64,000 nt of DNA, from assembly GCA_013339895.1 (NCBI GenBank), contig JABACO010000015.1, positions 5,241,772 through 5,305,771 on the forward strand, in the 5' to 3' direction. Positions within the stretch are counted from its first letter, which is position 1. Each line of letters starts with the position of its first letter. This document shows, in pieces, positions 41,771-52,605 of the stretch. This DNA comes from Ephydatia muelleri. Taxonomy: Eukaryota; Porifera; Demospongiae; Spongillida; Spongillidae. The notes under the pieces were generated by a model. That model was not told the DNA's origin, made no database searches, and was given only the letters and a program-made list of their open reading frames with translations. Made by a program: the position numbers and the translations under genes.

Positions 41771-42395
41771 ACGAACCCATGTAGTCTTATATTGCATCAT
41801 ACAGCTAACTAGCTACGATATCAATGATGCTATAATTATAACAACAATTAATAATCATAACAAGATCAGAACTATTAACCAGTGCATGCATCACTATAAG
41901 GACAGCTGCTTGGCGTCATCACGAGGATCGAAGAAGTCAGTATCGAGTCCACGCACGTACGTGATGATACATTCCGAAGAAACTGCATGATAATTGTGTA
42001 GCACGATAAAAACCAACTAACCAATACAGTGATACACACATGCAGCTATCACTATTCGGCAACAAAATACTGCTTCCATCGGCTTGCTTATGGGTCAATT
42101 GTGGCTTGGAATCTCATCGTTGCTGGTCATCTATTCCCCACGCTCAGAGGTAGTGCACCTGTGAACCACGCGCCACTCTTTCCCCACAGCTGCAGGATAA
42201 AAGGTGTATATGGTGTATATGCATGCATACATGTGTTGTCAGCGTTTGTGAAAAGAATTGTAGAGAATGAGGAAGACTGTGGATCGCAACGTGAAACATG
42301 TCTACCAACGCAATCCTCTATGCATACTTATTCGTATAGTAAAGCATGCAAAAATCCAGTGCATGCGTGTATCGGTGTACATGTCTGTGTCTATG
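41771..42395. other. Unassigned, before GT repeat
   Basis: No coding similarity recognised; translated frames run into the GT repeat and are not credible. Confidence 0.45.
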
Positions 42396-42549
<154 letters not shown>

Positions 42550-42689
42550 TGTGCGGATGCGATTATATATTATACAAAAACAGTATGTGGGTGCAATACT
42601 TGTCCACAAATGGACATCAAGATATTGCATGCCTGCATGCGCATCCATGCACGGTATATAATACCGCGTACATGACCATACAAAAGAAC

Positions 42690-43260
42690 CTTACATCCAT
42701 TTCACTGAAGCAAATAGGGCAAAGAGTGATAGCATCTCCACACAGGCGGATGTACCTCTTCACACAACTCTGGCAGCATGACTGGATGTGTATCATATGC
42801 AATGCATGCATGCACCGGTACGGAGGACATTATCGGCCTTCTGGATGAAACCAATACCATACCGCCGCACTTATCATACCTTTTCGCACAGGACGCACAC
42901 AGCAGTGTGGCCGCTTCGCCTCGCTCGGCTATCCAAGCTCTTAGCACAGATCAGACAAGACGACATGCCGTCTCCGGAGGGCAATCTCTCGTCGCACTTC
43001 TTTTTCAGCAGCCTGCATGTGGGAGTAGTGGGACATTTCTTCGTTAATTAAATCAGTAACACAAACCCAACTCTCGTTCGCTCTTCACGTTCTAAGTCGT
43101 CGGCTTTCAACACGACTTGTTTGATCGCACTGATTTCATCTCGTGATATACGCGTCGCCTTCGATTCGCCTTCTATGGAAGTCCTTCTTGTTATTGTCGC
43201 CTTTGTGCTCCAACCCACGCATTTTCTACGGAGAGGAGATGGGGCAAAGTCGCTCAAGAT
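42690..43260 (-). CDS. RING-like zinc finger exons (partial, uncertain)
   Basis: Minus-strand exon candidates: 43260 to about 43060 (basic, then ISAIKQVVLKADDLEREERT), about 43010-42890 (LLKKKCDERLPSGDG, SSCLICAKSLDSRARRSGHT, CVLCEK, donor GTATGA), and about 42770-42695 (acceptor CCAG, SCVKRYIRLCGDAITLCPIC, donor GTAAGG). Joined, the Cys/His spacing is C-x2-C, H-x3-C-x2-C, C-x2-C, a RING-like pattern. Splice phases fit only if a weak donor (G/GTTTGT) is used for the first exon. Could be a real gene continuing leftward or a fragment. Confidence 0.38.
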
Positions 43261-43700
43261 CTGGCTGGGACTAAGCCAACCTGCGACCCGAGTCAGAGAT
43301 GACAGTTTTTATTTCCTATTTATTTAACTGAATGCAATACTTAAAACTATGCGGGAATGTATACATAACATCTTATAGCTTACGTATATACATGCACTGC
43401 ATGTATATCAGTACGATATGAAAATTAACTGCTCACCGACTTTGGATGCTCAGTTCCTCATCAGTAACCCCCCACGTGCCCGAGATCTGTCGAACACCTA
43501 GGTTTTTCGCTTTTTGCATCGGCTTGGTTTTGAAGAGACGACCGGTGTCACAGGAAAATTCGACGCTAGGAAATTTTGACGCGGCGTCAATATTTCCTAG
43601 GAAATTTGATCGCCTTAAATTTTTGAAGCGTCAATTTTTCCTCAGGATATACGGTCGCCTTTAGGAAATTTTGACGCCTACTCTACACGTGTAGCGGATT

Positions 43701-44437
43701 ATGGAGCAAGAGGAGTACGACAATTTGATGGCATATTGCTGCAACGGTACGGTGCCCAATCTTTCCACGAAGAATTCAAAGGATTCTTTTAGAAAGAAAG
43801 CAAAGAAATTCGTCGTGAAAGAGGGGTCGTTGGCAACGCGTTCCTCCATCACACTTAGTGCACACTGGTTTCTTGTGCTTCTCAGCACACTCACTAATGA
43901 CTAAATAACGAATTACGTCACTTTCCATGGGTCTGGGGACTTACCAAGGCAAAGTTGGCTAAACGTTTTGTACAAAATCTAAGCGGATTAATGAAACGTT
44001 ATTCGCTATGATCTCTATTGGTAAACAAACTAAGCATGAAAGCACAATAAAACTTGTTGAATAGGGCTTGAGAAAAAAGTGTACTTACGTCCCCGCGATC
44101 ACTGAGAAATTGCGAATCGCGTCTCTTGCAATGCATACAGATCTAGCATCAATCTTGCTACAAGATTAAAAATGACATAAACAATTTCAGCGATGGTTGG
44201 GCTATCCAAAAATGCCACTCTTGTAACAAGAAACATTTTTCCGACTAATTTTCTGAATGGAGGGTTCGACAAAAAAAAATGTCCTGTTCTCACGGATCCG
44301 GTGTTAAAAAAGTTACTGAACGATTCTATTGGCTTGGCATTGTTGATGACGTTAAAGAATTTTGTCGCACCTGTGACCAATGCCAAAGAGCTAACAGGTA
44401 CTTAGTTGTTCATGGATTGCATTCAGCTGTTCAGCTG

Positions 44438-44532
<95 letters not shown>

Positions 44533-44533
44533 A

Positions 44534-44578
<45 letters not shown>

Positions 44579-45868
44579 ACTTTTAGAAAGTTTGACAAGT
44601 ACGTATCTGAATTACATCCTGTTCCTGTAACTGATGAGGTGTAGCACACTATTGGAGTGGATTTAATTGGACCTCTCCCTGAAACACCAAGGGGGAAGAA
44701 GTACATAATGACTGTATCATGCTTATTCTCAAAGTGGCCTGAAGCCACAGCTTTACCAGACAAGACGGGAACAGGAGTGGCTGAATTTTTGTATTTGTGT
44801 TACACAAGGCATGGATGCTGTAAAGTCAAGATATCAGACCAAGGGAGAGAATTTATCAATGAGGTGCTTAAATTCAATTTTTTTTCATGGTGCCTAACTT
44901 CACTTTTTCAAACAGGTTAATGATGAACTTTGCAAATTAACTGAAATTAAATGCAATGTGACTAGTGCATATCATCCTCAAAGTAACAGATTAGATGAAC
45001 GATTCAATCAAACATTGCAAAGGCAGTTATTGAAATTTGTTAGTGATGAACCAAGGAATTGGGATTTGTTTCTTGATTCAATATTGTTCTCCTATCGTGT
45101 ATCGTGTCAAGATTCAACAAAGCATTCACCATTTTTCCTTGTCTATGGTCGCCAACCAAGATTGCCTGTTGAACTTAACCTTGTGATACCAGATGAAGAC
45201 TTCAGCACAGTACACAATACCAAGAGTACTGATATTGATGCACACATTAAGGTAGGTATCATGAATGGTCCAAGCATTTCTAATCCTTCCTTAATTCTTG
45301 CAGGCAATGATAAGAATTCGAAGACAAGCACTGCATAATCTACACAAGGTTCAGAAGTGTCTAAAAACATATTATGACAAGCTTCATTCGGCTGACAAAT
45401 TATCATATAAAGTTGGTACTCTTGTCTTGGTAAAAAACAGTAAGAAAGATACAAAGAAAGGTTCAAGAATGGAGCAAAACTGGTCAGGACCGGTATATTC
45501 CATCATTGAAGTTTTACAGAAGGGAACCTTTAGGTTAGCAAGACAAGATAACTTGTCAAAACCACTTGCTCAAAAATACAATATGGCACGTCTCAAGTTG
45601 TATCACCAAACAGATGATGCTACAACAGTTAATGGAGTTGATAATACAGAGAATAAAGGTGAACTGATTAGAGATGATGCTACAATTAATGGAGTTGATG
45701 GTACAGAGAATAAAGGTGAACTGCTGAGAGATGATGATACTACAGAGAATAAAGGTAAACTGCTTAGAGAGGATGCTACAGTTAATGGAGTTGATGATAC
45801 AGAGAATAAAGGTGAACTGCTGAGAGATGATGATACAATCAATGGAGTTAATGGTACATCAGAGAATT
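43701..45868 (+). pseudogene. Ginger integrase gene, N-terminal and core exons, with nonsense codons
   Basis: Exon pieces: 43701 on (MEQEEYDNLMAYCCNGTVPN, KDSFRKKAKKFVVKEG); about 44270-44397 (HGSGVKKVTERFYWLGIVDD, CRTCDQCQRANR, HHCC zinc part); about 44588-44861 (SELHPVPVTDE, then TAG in place of the usual Trp, GVDLIGPLPETPRGKKY, SDQGREFINE); 44914-45251 (TSAYHPQSN, DERFNQTL, LDSILFSYR); 45303-45868 (KTYYDKLHSADKLSYKVG, WSGPVYSIIEV). Introns 44862-44913 and 45252-45302 have GT-AG ends. Catalytic Asp, Asp and Glu are present. The region 43840-44270 is degraded, and a stop ends the frame at 45868. Five copies of a DDATINGVDGTENKGELL-like repeat fill 45610-45870. Confidence 0.82.
44441..44575. 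repeat. (CA)n microsatellite in Ginger intron
   Basis: About 135 bp of CA repeats between the zinc-domain exon and the catalytic-domain exon. Confidence 0.96.
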
Positions 45869-46053
45869 AAGGTGAACTGCTGGGAGATGATGCTACAACT
45901 ATTGGAGATGATTATACAAGTGAACTGCGGACAGATGACGCTACAATTAATGTAGTTTCTGATCGACCATCATCGAATACATCCAATTGTAACACAGATA
46001 AACTACCAAATGACAATTGGCCATCCCCAAGCTGTGAAATCATAACAGAAGAG

Positions 46054-46602
46054 GTGTTTCCATTTGTTGAGTATCAACCAGTTTGTCAAGAGTGGCAAAG
46101 GGATAGATGTTGCCAATTGGGTTTGAAACTTCATCATGGAAACCACAGGCATTCTAATAAACCATCTTGCATTGGTGTAACACAAGCACCAAAGATGACA
46201 ACAAGGATCAAGGGTGACGGAAACTGCTTTTTTAGGGCAATTTCACAGGTTCTAACGGGGTCACAGGAGGACCATCAGAAAGTCAGAGCACTAGTGACTT
46301 CTTACATGCTTGAAAATGCTACTTCAAATAAAATGGTGTCAGCCCTCCTAGGTTCAATGACAACAATGATGCAATATTTGAAGAAGACAAAAATGTGCAA
46401 TTTGAGTGTGTGGGCTACTGAAATGGAGATTATAGCAACAGCATCTATGTTGCACACTACAATATATGTGTATTCCCCATCTGGAGCTACTAACAAATGG
46501 CTAAGGCACCAGCCAGAAGTAGCATTTAATGATACACACCACAATGAAGCCATTTACATCACAAATATCAACAGCCACTTTGAAACTGTTAAATGTATGT
46601 AA
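46054..46602 (+). CDS. OTU cysteine protease domain of the Ginger element
   Basis: Open frame with IKGDGNCFFRAISQVLTGSQ (catalytic Asp and Cys of OTU), WATEMEIIATASMLHTTIYV, and near the end AIYITNINSHFETV (catalytic His). OTU domains remove ubiquitin. It follows the integrase in the same sense after a low-complexity linker and a stop at 45868, so it was probably the C-terminal part of one polyprotein or a downstream exon. Ginger elements with OTU domains are known. Confidence 0.8.
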   Translation: MFPFVEYQPVCQEWQRDRCCQLGLKLHHGNHRHSNKPSCIGVTQAPKMTTRIKGDGNCFFRAISQVLTGSQEDHQKVRALVTSYMLENATSNKMVSALLGSMTTMMQYLKKTKMCNLSVWATEMEIIATASMLHTTIYVYSPSGATNKWLRHQPEVAFNDTHHNEAIYITNINSHFETVKCM

Positions 46603-46849
46603 AAATTCTTGTTCTGTTTGTCGAATACATGAGTACTCTAGGATATTGATGGTGACATATATAAGGCTAGGACATAATCGACTGTATACTATTAAAAGAC
46701 ACACGAAAATACATTTAAGCGGCAAAATTTCCTAAGGCGACCGTATATCCTGAGGAAAAATTGACGCTTCAAAAAATTAAGGCGATCAAATTTCCTAGGA
46801 AATATTGACGCCGCGTCCAAATTTCCTAGCGTCCAAATTTCCTGTGACA

Positions 46850-47273
46850 GGGTCACCTACGACCGAATGAGATTATGCATTTAATTACATTACACGTATA
46901 ACACCCATCTGGTTACAGACGGGTAATTAGAGAGTGCTGAAAAACGGGATGGGGAAAGAATAGTGGACTTTTAGTACTCACGGGCACCCTATATAATCCC
47001 ATGAGGTATGCCGGTTGGTGCTGCACTGGACCGCTCTCCAAAGTTGACATGGTGAATAAATAACCAACCAAACATTTTATCTATTATGATAATACATATA
47101 CAACACCAATAAACAATTCTATGTACTTAAATAAACAGTCCTATTGGCCTGAAAGCTCTGACTAGAATGGCCCTTGCAATGGCCCTCATCAAGGTTAGAT
47201 TTAAACGTCCATAGAGGTCAGTGATAACTTTAGACTTTGGTTGTGAGAAGTCAGTAGCCAGACGAGATGCCAA
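46850..47273. other. Unassigned, partly retroelement 3' sequence
   Basis: The part from about 47150 continues the minus-strand frame of the next entry (LYGRLNLTLMRAIARAILVR); the rest is unassigned. Confidence 0.45.
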
Positions 47274-47594
47274 TCATGAAAATGTCTGCTTTGCCTCTTG
47301 ACCCCAATTGCCGTATGTCTCCACAGCAATGGGAACACATGCTGCCCAACCCAACTCTTGGCACCTTTTATCATTGGCTATGTGCTTTCGGGTATCTGCA
47401 GCCAGAGCTGCTGCCCCAGCCACCTGACTAGCCTCACCTAGAAAGGCTGGGCAGAGTGGAAAAGTAACAGTGATGTCAAACGCCGCTGGCTTTCGTCTTT
47501 CCCACCCTTCTACAAGCACATCAGCAGGACGAGAGTGGTTAATGTCAGGAGTGAGCCCACTACTCATCTCAATCCTCACTGGAAAATGGGGCAC
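47160..47594 (-). pseudogene. Retroelement-like ORF C-terminus (AVETYG..W family), copy 1
   Basis: Minus frame reads SRPADVLVEGWERRKPAAFD, AADTRKHIANDKRCQELGWA, PIAVETYGNWGQEA and, after a break, LYGRLNLTLMRA. The same block appears at 47720-47982, 47985-48070 and 54236-54560, so this is a repeated family. I associate it with C-terminal parts of reverse-transcriptase-bearing repeats in marine invertebrates, from memory only. Confidence 0.5.
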
Positions 47595-47719
47595 GACGGC
47601 AAGCTTCTACAAATACAAACATTAAAATATAATTATAATCATTACACAGATATACACAGCAATAAATAAAATGTTGCGATAATTTTAGTCATGAACTACA
47701 CTGCCTAAGACTAAGGTGC

Positions 47720-48070
47720 ATATATGGGATCATAGCCATTGCCATATGCCCCTGCTCAAGATAGCAGTGCCCTTGCATTTGCTTCGACAAGGACCAGGTT
47801 AAGCCTACTTTACAGCATGAAGGTGGCCTAAGATTTGGTGTTATAAAGCCTGGCAGCTAGGCGTGAGGCAAGGCGAGAAAGATGTACTCTGGCTTCAGGT
47901 CCCCAGCATCCATAGGTTTCAACAGCCAATGGTATGCATGCCCAACCTAGCTCTGAGCATTTGGTATCATTGGAAGCTATCATTATCATTCCATTAGTGG
48001 TGGAGGTTTATGGTAGTTGGGGATGTGAAGCCCAAGAATGCTTCTCTAGATTGAGTAAGAGGCTAGACAT
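47720..48070. pseudogene. AVETYG..W family fragments, copies 2 (minus) and 3 (plus)
   Basis: Minus strand 47982-47720: NDTKCSELGWACIPLAVETY, GCWGPEARVHLSRLASRLAA. Plus strand 47985-48070: IPLVVEVYGSWGCEAQECFS. The two abut head to head, so the DNA was rearranged. Confidence 0.5.
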
Positions 48071-48091
48071 GCAAGTGGGAGTAAGGATACA

Positions 48092-49036
48092 ATGGCTGAA
48101 CTGAAGGTGCAGGAGTTACTGCAAATGCTGATAGAAGACCGGAAGAAGCGGGAAATGGAAATATCAGAAGAGAGAGAACGTCGCGAAAAAGAGTTTGATG
48201 CAGAGAGGCGAAGAAGAGAAGAAGAAAGAGAAGCGAGAGAACGAGAAAGCCAGAAGAGACTAGAGCAGATGCAGGCTTACATGGACAACCTAGCGAAACT
48301 GGGAGAACGTCGCGAAAAAGAGTTTGATGCAGAGAGGCGAAGAAGAGAAGAAGAAAGAGAAGCGAGAGAACGAGAAAGCCAGAAGAGACTAGAACAGATG
48401 CAGGCTTACATGGACAACCTAGCAAAACTGGTGGAGGGAACGGCAGTACAACGCAGTCGAGGTCCCGAGATTACTGTGAAGCTAGTTCCGTTGAACGAAA
48501 AGGATGACGTAGAGGCATATTTAATCACGTTCGAAAGGATAATGGCAGCCCACAACATTTCAAAGGACAGGTGGCCGCACTATTTGACTTCCCAGTTAAC
48601 GGGCAAGGCCCAATTGGCCTTTGCTGCTATTTCTCCTTCAGATAGTGGAAATTACGAGAAAATTAAAGCGGCAATTCTCATCCGGTATGGGATTAACGAC
48701 GAAGAATACAGGAGGCGATTTCGGTCGGAGAGGCGAAAGGATGGGGAAACGAACAGAGAGCTAGCCGTGAGGCTGATGGAGTGGCAAGCTAAATGGCTGA
48801 AAGAATGTCACACTGTCGAGGATGTCTTGAACGCGGTGGGTAAAGAGCAGTTTCTCAACACACTGCCGACAGATAAGAAGTTGTGGGTACTCGAGCGAAA
48901 GCCAGAAACAGGTGTGAAGGCAGGCGAGTTGGCAGACGAGTACGAGCAGGCAAGGCGGCCTGAAATGGAGACGTTGGCTAGCTCTACGTCTAAGCCAAAC
49001 CGAGTAGGTTCCCGTGAATGTCATTACTGTGGAAAG
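48092..49036 (+). pseudogene. Gag with duplicated coiled coil, interrupted in first zinc knuckle
   Basis: ATG 48092 begins MAELKVQELLQMLIEDRKKR. A charged coiled coil follows, with a 129-bp in-frame tandem duplication (48176 and 48305; RREKEFDAERRRREEERE in each). The gag core is SCAN/capsid-like (DVEAYLITFERIMAAHNISK, WPHYLTSQLTGKAQLAFAAI, NRELAVRLMEWQAKWLKEC). It ends in ECHYCGKSG, the first half of a CCHC knuckle, and is then cut by the insertion. Confidence 0.82.
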
Positions 49037-49040
49037 TCCG

Positions 49041-52000
49041 GTGGCATAGGGTATACGGTCCGGCCCAATTTTCGGTCCGGCGGACCGTATTCCCTTAGGG
49101 AATACGGTCCGCCCCGGACCCAATTCCCTAGGGAATACGGTCCCCCGGACCGAGTTCCCTGGTTGTACAAAACCAATTAACCGGACTCAATTCCCTAGGG
49201 AATTGAGTCCCCCCCCGGACCGTATTCCCTGGATTTAAATACTGATATCCATGTATTTCCAACCCTTGCATGCACGTAACATTTGGTTCGCAAAGCAAAA
49301 GCTGTAGGTCGTCAACTATGTATGCAGTTTCAATTCGGTCTGTAACAGCACATTTGGTTCGAAAGTCAAAAGCCACAATGATCACAGGTCGCCAACTATA
49401 TACATGTATGCAGCTTCTGTAACAACTGAATAACCTTTTTCTTCGGTCTGTCTTGTTACTGTTTATATATGGTTCGAAAAGGATCGCGTGCAGGTCGGCA
49501 ACTATACATGCAGGCGATACAGCACTGTTTATATTATCAAATCGTAGTGCAAACAAAGTAGAAATAAAGATTAAAGAAATAAAAATATATAATAGTTAAC
49601 TGAACATAAGAGAGATAAGGGTACTTCAATTTCGTACCTGTAAAAAAGAAAATTAAAACTAGTACAATTCAGCCATTATTGTTTAGAGAATGATGCATAA
49701 GTGTTTTTCAATCATGTACATGATAAAATGTGAATTTCACAGACAAATAACGCTGCTCGTGTGCCCAGAGATTTTCTGCAGAGGGGGAGGAGGTAGAAAA
49801 AGGAAGGGAGATGAGAAGAGATACAGGGACACATAGCTTTAAGCTGCATGGCCCTCAAAAACTTGGTACTTAATTAGCAGTTAAATCGACCTGGCACACT
49901 CTAAGTGTGACTGCATACTTCCTCTATACACCAGGTCCTGTGTGAGGAGAAAAAGAAATGGGATGAGAGAGGAATGAGTGGGGGATACTAGTCAAATGAA
50001 CATAAGAGACATGCTGATATATTGAGTGTACTCAATTTCGTACCTGTAAAATCAGCCAAAAATATGAATTTCACAGACAAATATAAGCTTGGCGGCATCC
50101 GTTAGTATTGCTTGTGTGCCCTGTGTCTTTTTAGTCTCGAGTGTCACTGTGTATTAGACAAATAGAATTAGCAAGATAGCTACTTGTTGCTGTACATGAT
50201 AAAAGCCATGCTCATGGAAGTTAAGGATTACAATAATAACTTACTTTTTTAGTGGTGTTGTATGGGCTGGATGCTTTGTGTAGGTTTTAACGAAAAATCG
50301 CATATCTTGTAGGGACAGCATCTGTCTGGCTTGTCATTGTGTGCATGTCTTTTTGCGGTATAAAGACGTGCCTACATTTCGTCATCTGAGGGTACATGTA
50401 AGTGCAAACACACTGACTTTAAATAAATTGATTCCCTCCAGTAGAAACACACAGTCGCCAAACCCTGTCTTAGAGGTGCATATACATACAGGTGTATGTC
50501 ATCTGAGGGTAAGTGCAAGCACACTGACCTATGAGAATACATGCATGGTCTCCAATCACCTTGGAGAGGTGTGCATCTACACCCTATAAGAATGGATATA
50601 TCATCTGAGAGTACGTGCAAGCACACATGATACATGTACATTGACCTTAAATTAACACACAGATTCTCTCCAATAGAAACACATTGTCACCAGTCTTCCT
50701 CCGCCGAGAGTTGTGCATTAGTAAGAATGCACCTTTGAAACACTTTGAAAGAACAGTTTTACATCCTCCCCCTATTACTGGTGCCCATGAGACCAGATGG
50801 ACATAAATCTTGGTATATGGGTTTGCAAAATGACCTTAGTTTAGAGCCGAGTAGAAACTTAGACTGCCAGAAAACACAGCAATTCATATTATCGCTAAAT
50901 CTAAGTGACCAACACACTCGTCAGTTCACCGTAGTCTGTTCATTGATTGCGAAGTAAGGAAGGAGCGTTTAATAGACCAAACTGAGTAGAGCGCTACCGG
51001 GGTAACGGTCATGAAACGATTAACTGCAAATAGTATTTTAATCGTACCTGTACCTGTGATAATTAAATACAGCTACGAATCCGTTCAATCGTCGATATCA
51101 ATCCTCACGCGGCGCCAGTATAGAACTTACTCGCTTCTCTTTCCATGCCTCCAGAGGGTGAAAACACTATGTACAGATAATTTTTATGCCCATACCATAG
51201 TACGGCTTCTATACCACTTATACGTATAAAGTACACGAATAACAAGTCTTAATTAGCACCTTGCACCACACCATACAGTTTATCCCGCCCATGATTCAGG
51301 AATCTATACAGGGGACAGTAGAAGGAAAGATTGGTCCACCCCAACAGTATGCCTGTTAGTTCAGTTGCATCAAGATCCTACCTGACCGATACTAGCAGAC
51401 GCTACGGTGATAGGGGATATCTAGTCGTAGTATCTGAACTGGTATTAGGACGCGCAAGCGATGTTGGCTCATCTAGCTATAATGTTCGGTAACAAAATGA
51501 AATATGAAATCCCAACCATATGTTCCAGTGTACACACATGTCAGTATATGTTCTATGAGAGCTTTCGACATGAACCATCGTAATTGCTGCATGGCTAGCA
51601 CTCATGTACTACTGATACACATATAAAAATGCACTCCAGACAAGCTATGATAGAAAAATTAGTTATGTATGAATTGTAGGCACCAATTAAGCACAGCATT
51701 TGTCAAATAATATTTGAGAATTACGAGAATATACGACTGAATCCCTTATTTACATACTTTTAGTAAATTGGTGCCTACAAATCCTACATCACCAATTAAA
51801 AATATTATGACATTGCCGAGCTAAATTGTGGTACACGTTCTGTCAATATACATGGTGCATGGTTTGCAAAAGGCAGATCTTAATAAATCACGTGCATGCG
51901 CGCCACGTACATGTACTAAGACTGAGAACAAGAAGGCCGTGGAATGGTATAGGTTATGTTATGAACGTCTGAGACTGAGCACTGTAAAATTCTTATGTTT

Positions 52001-52605
52001 TTTTATCGCACAGAGGCAGTCCAACACTTCTTGTTCGGGATTGCAATAGACCCTTGCTTGGGATGTCCTCTACCCTGAGGTAAAGGATGTCAAAATCATA
52101 TGAGGCGACAAATAGGAATCTAGCTATTCTTTACATTGTAGCTAATGATCACGCTCCTGCAAAGGATGAACCACAGTCCAGAAACATCGTATGAACAATC
52201 AGCTATTCATTACATTAAACATCTGATGTCGTGAAAGAACCTTCTATCTTGGTTTCATTATATAACTTCTGTCTTGAGTTTAAATTGCTTTCATTATATA
52301 AAATCATTTCGATGAGAATCGATTTCTCCTTTTACGTTCATTATCAATTATCCTGTGCATGTCGATTTCGGTGAGAATCGATTTCTCTTTTTAATTATAC
52401 ACGCTATAAACTGGGTCGTCAAAATCAAATCTCCATTCTATCAGGGAATTGAGTCCGCCTCCTCCCCCGGACTGTATTCCCTGGATGTACAATATTTTAG
52501 ACGGACCGTATTCCCTAGGGAGTTGGGTCCGGGGGGGGACCGTATTTCCTAAGGGAATACGGTCCGCCGGACCGAAAATTGGGCCGGACCGTATACCCTA
52601 TGACA
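49041..52605. mobile_element. 3.6-kb TIR element with nested GGACCGTATTCCC palindromes, CCGG duplication
   Basis: The ends are TGGCATAGGGTATACGGTCC (left) and, inverted at the right, TGTCATAGGGTATACGGTCC; inverted similarity continues for about 100 bp. CCGG is duplicated at 49037-49040 and 52606-52609. The subterminal regions consist of stacked perfect palindromes such as ATTCCCTAGGGAAT with GGACCG arms. The interior (49200-52440) has no convincing coding frame; near 50380-50660 a TCATCTGAGGGTA...GCAAACACACTGACC unit is repeated three to four times. Probably non-autonomous. Confidence 0.85.

Larger units (their letters stand above)
43546..46849 (+). mobile_element. Ginger-type DNA transposon with OTU domain
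   Basis: Terminal inverted repeats of about 125 bp start TGTCACAGGAAA (43546) and end TTTCCTGTGACA (46849), carrying repeated TTTCCTAGGAAA-like and GACGC motifs. Inside is one gene for a gypsy-like integrase followed by an OTU cysteine protease domain, with no reverse transcriptase or LTRs: the described organisation of Ginger1 elements. The TGT...ACA ends also fit. The flanks (ACCGG and GGGTC) do not give a clear target duplication. Confidence 0.85.

Noticed and set aside
48063-48425. 120-codon minus frame with hydrophobic repeats
   Set aside because: Antisense of the duplicated gag coiled coil.
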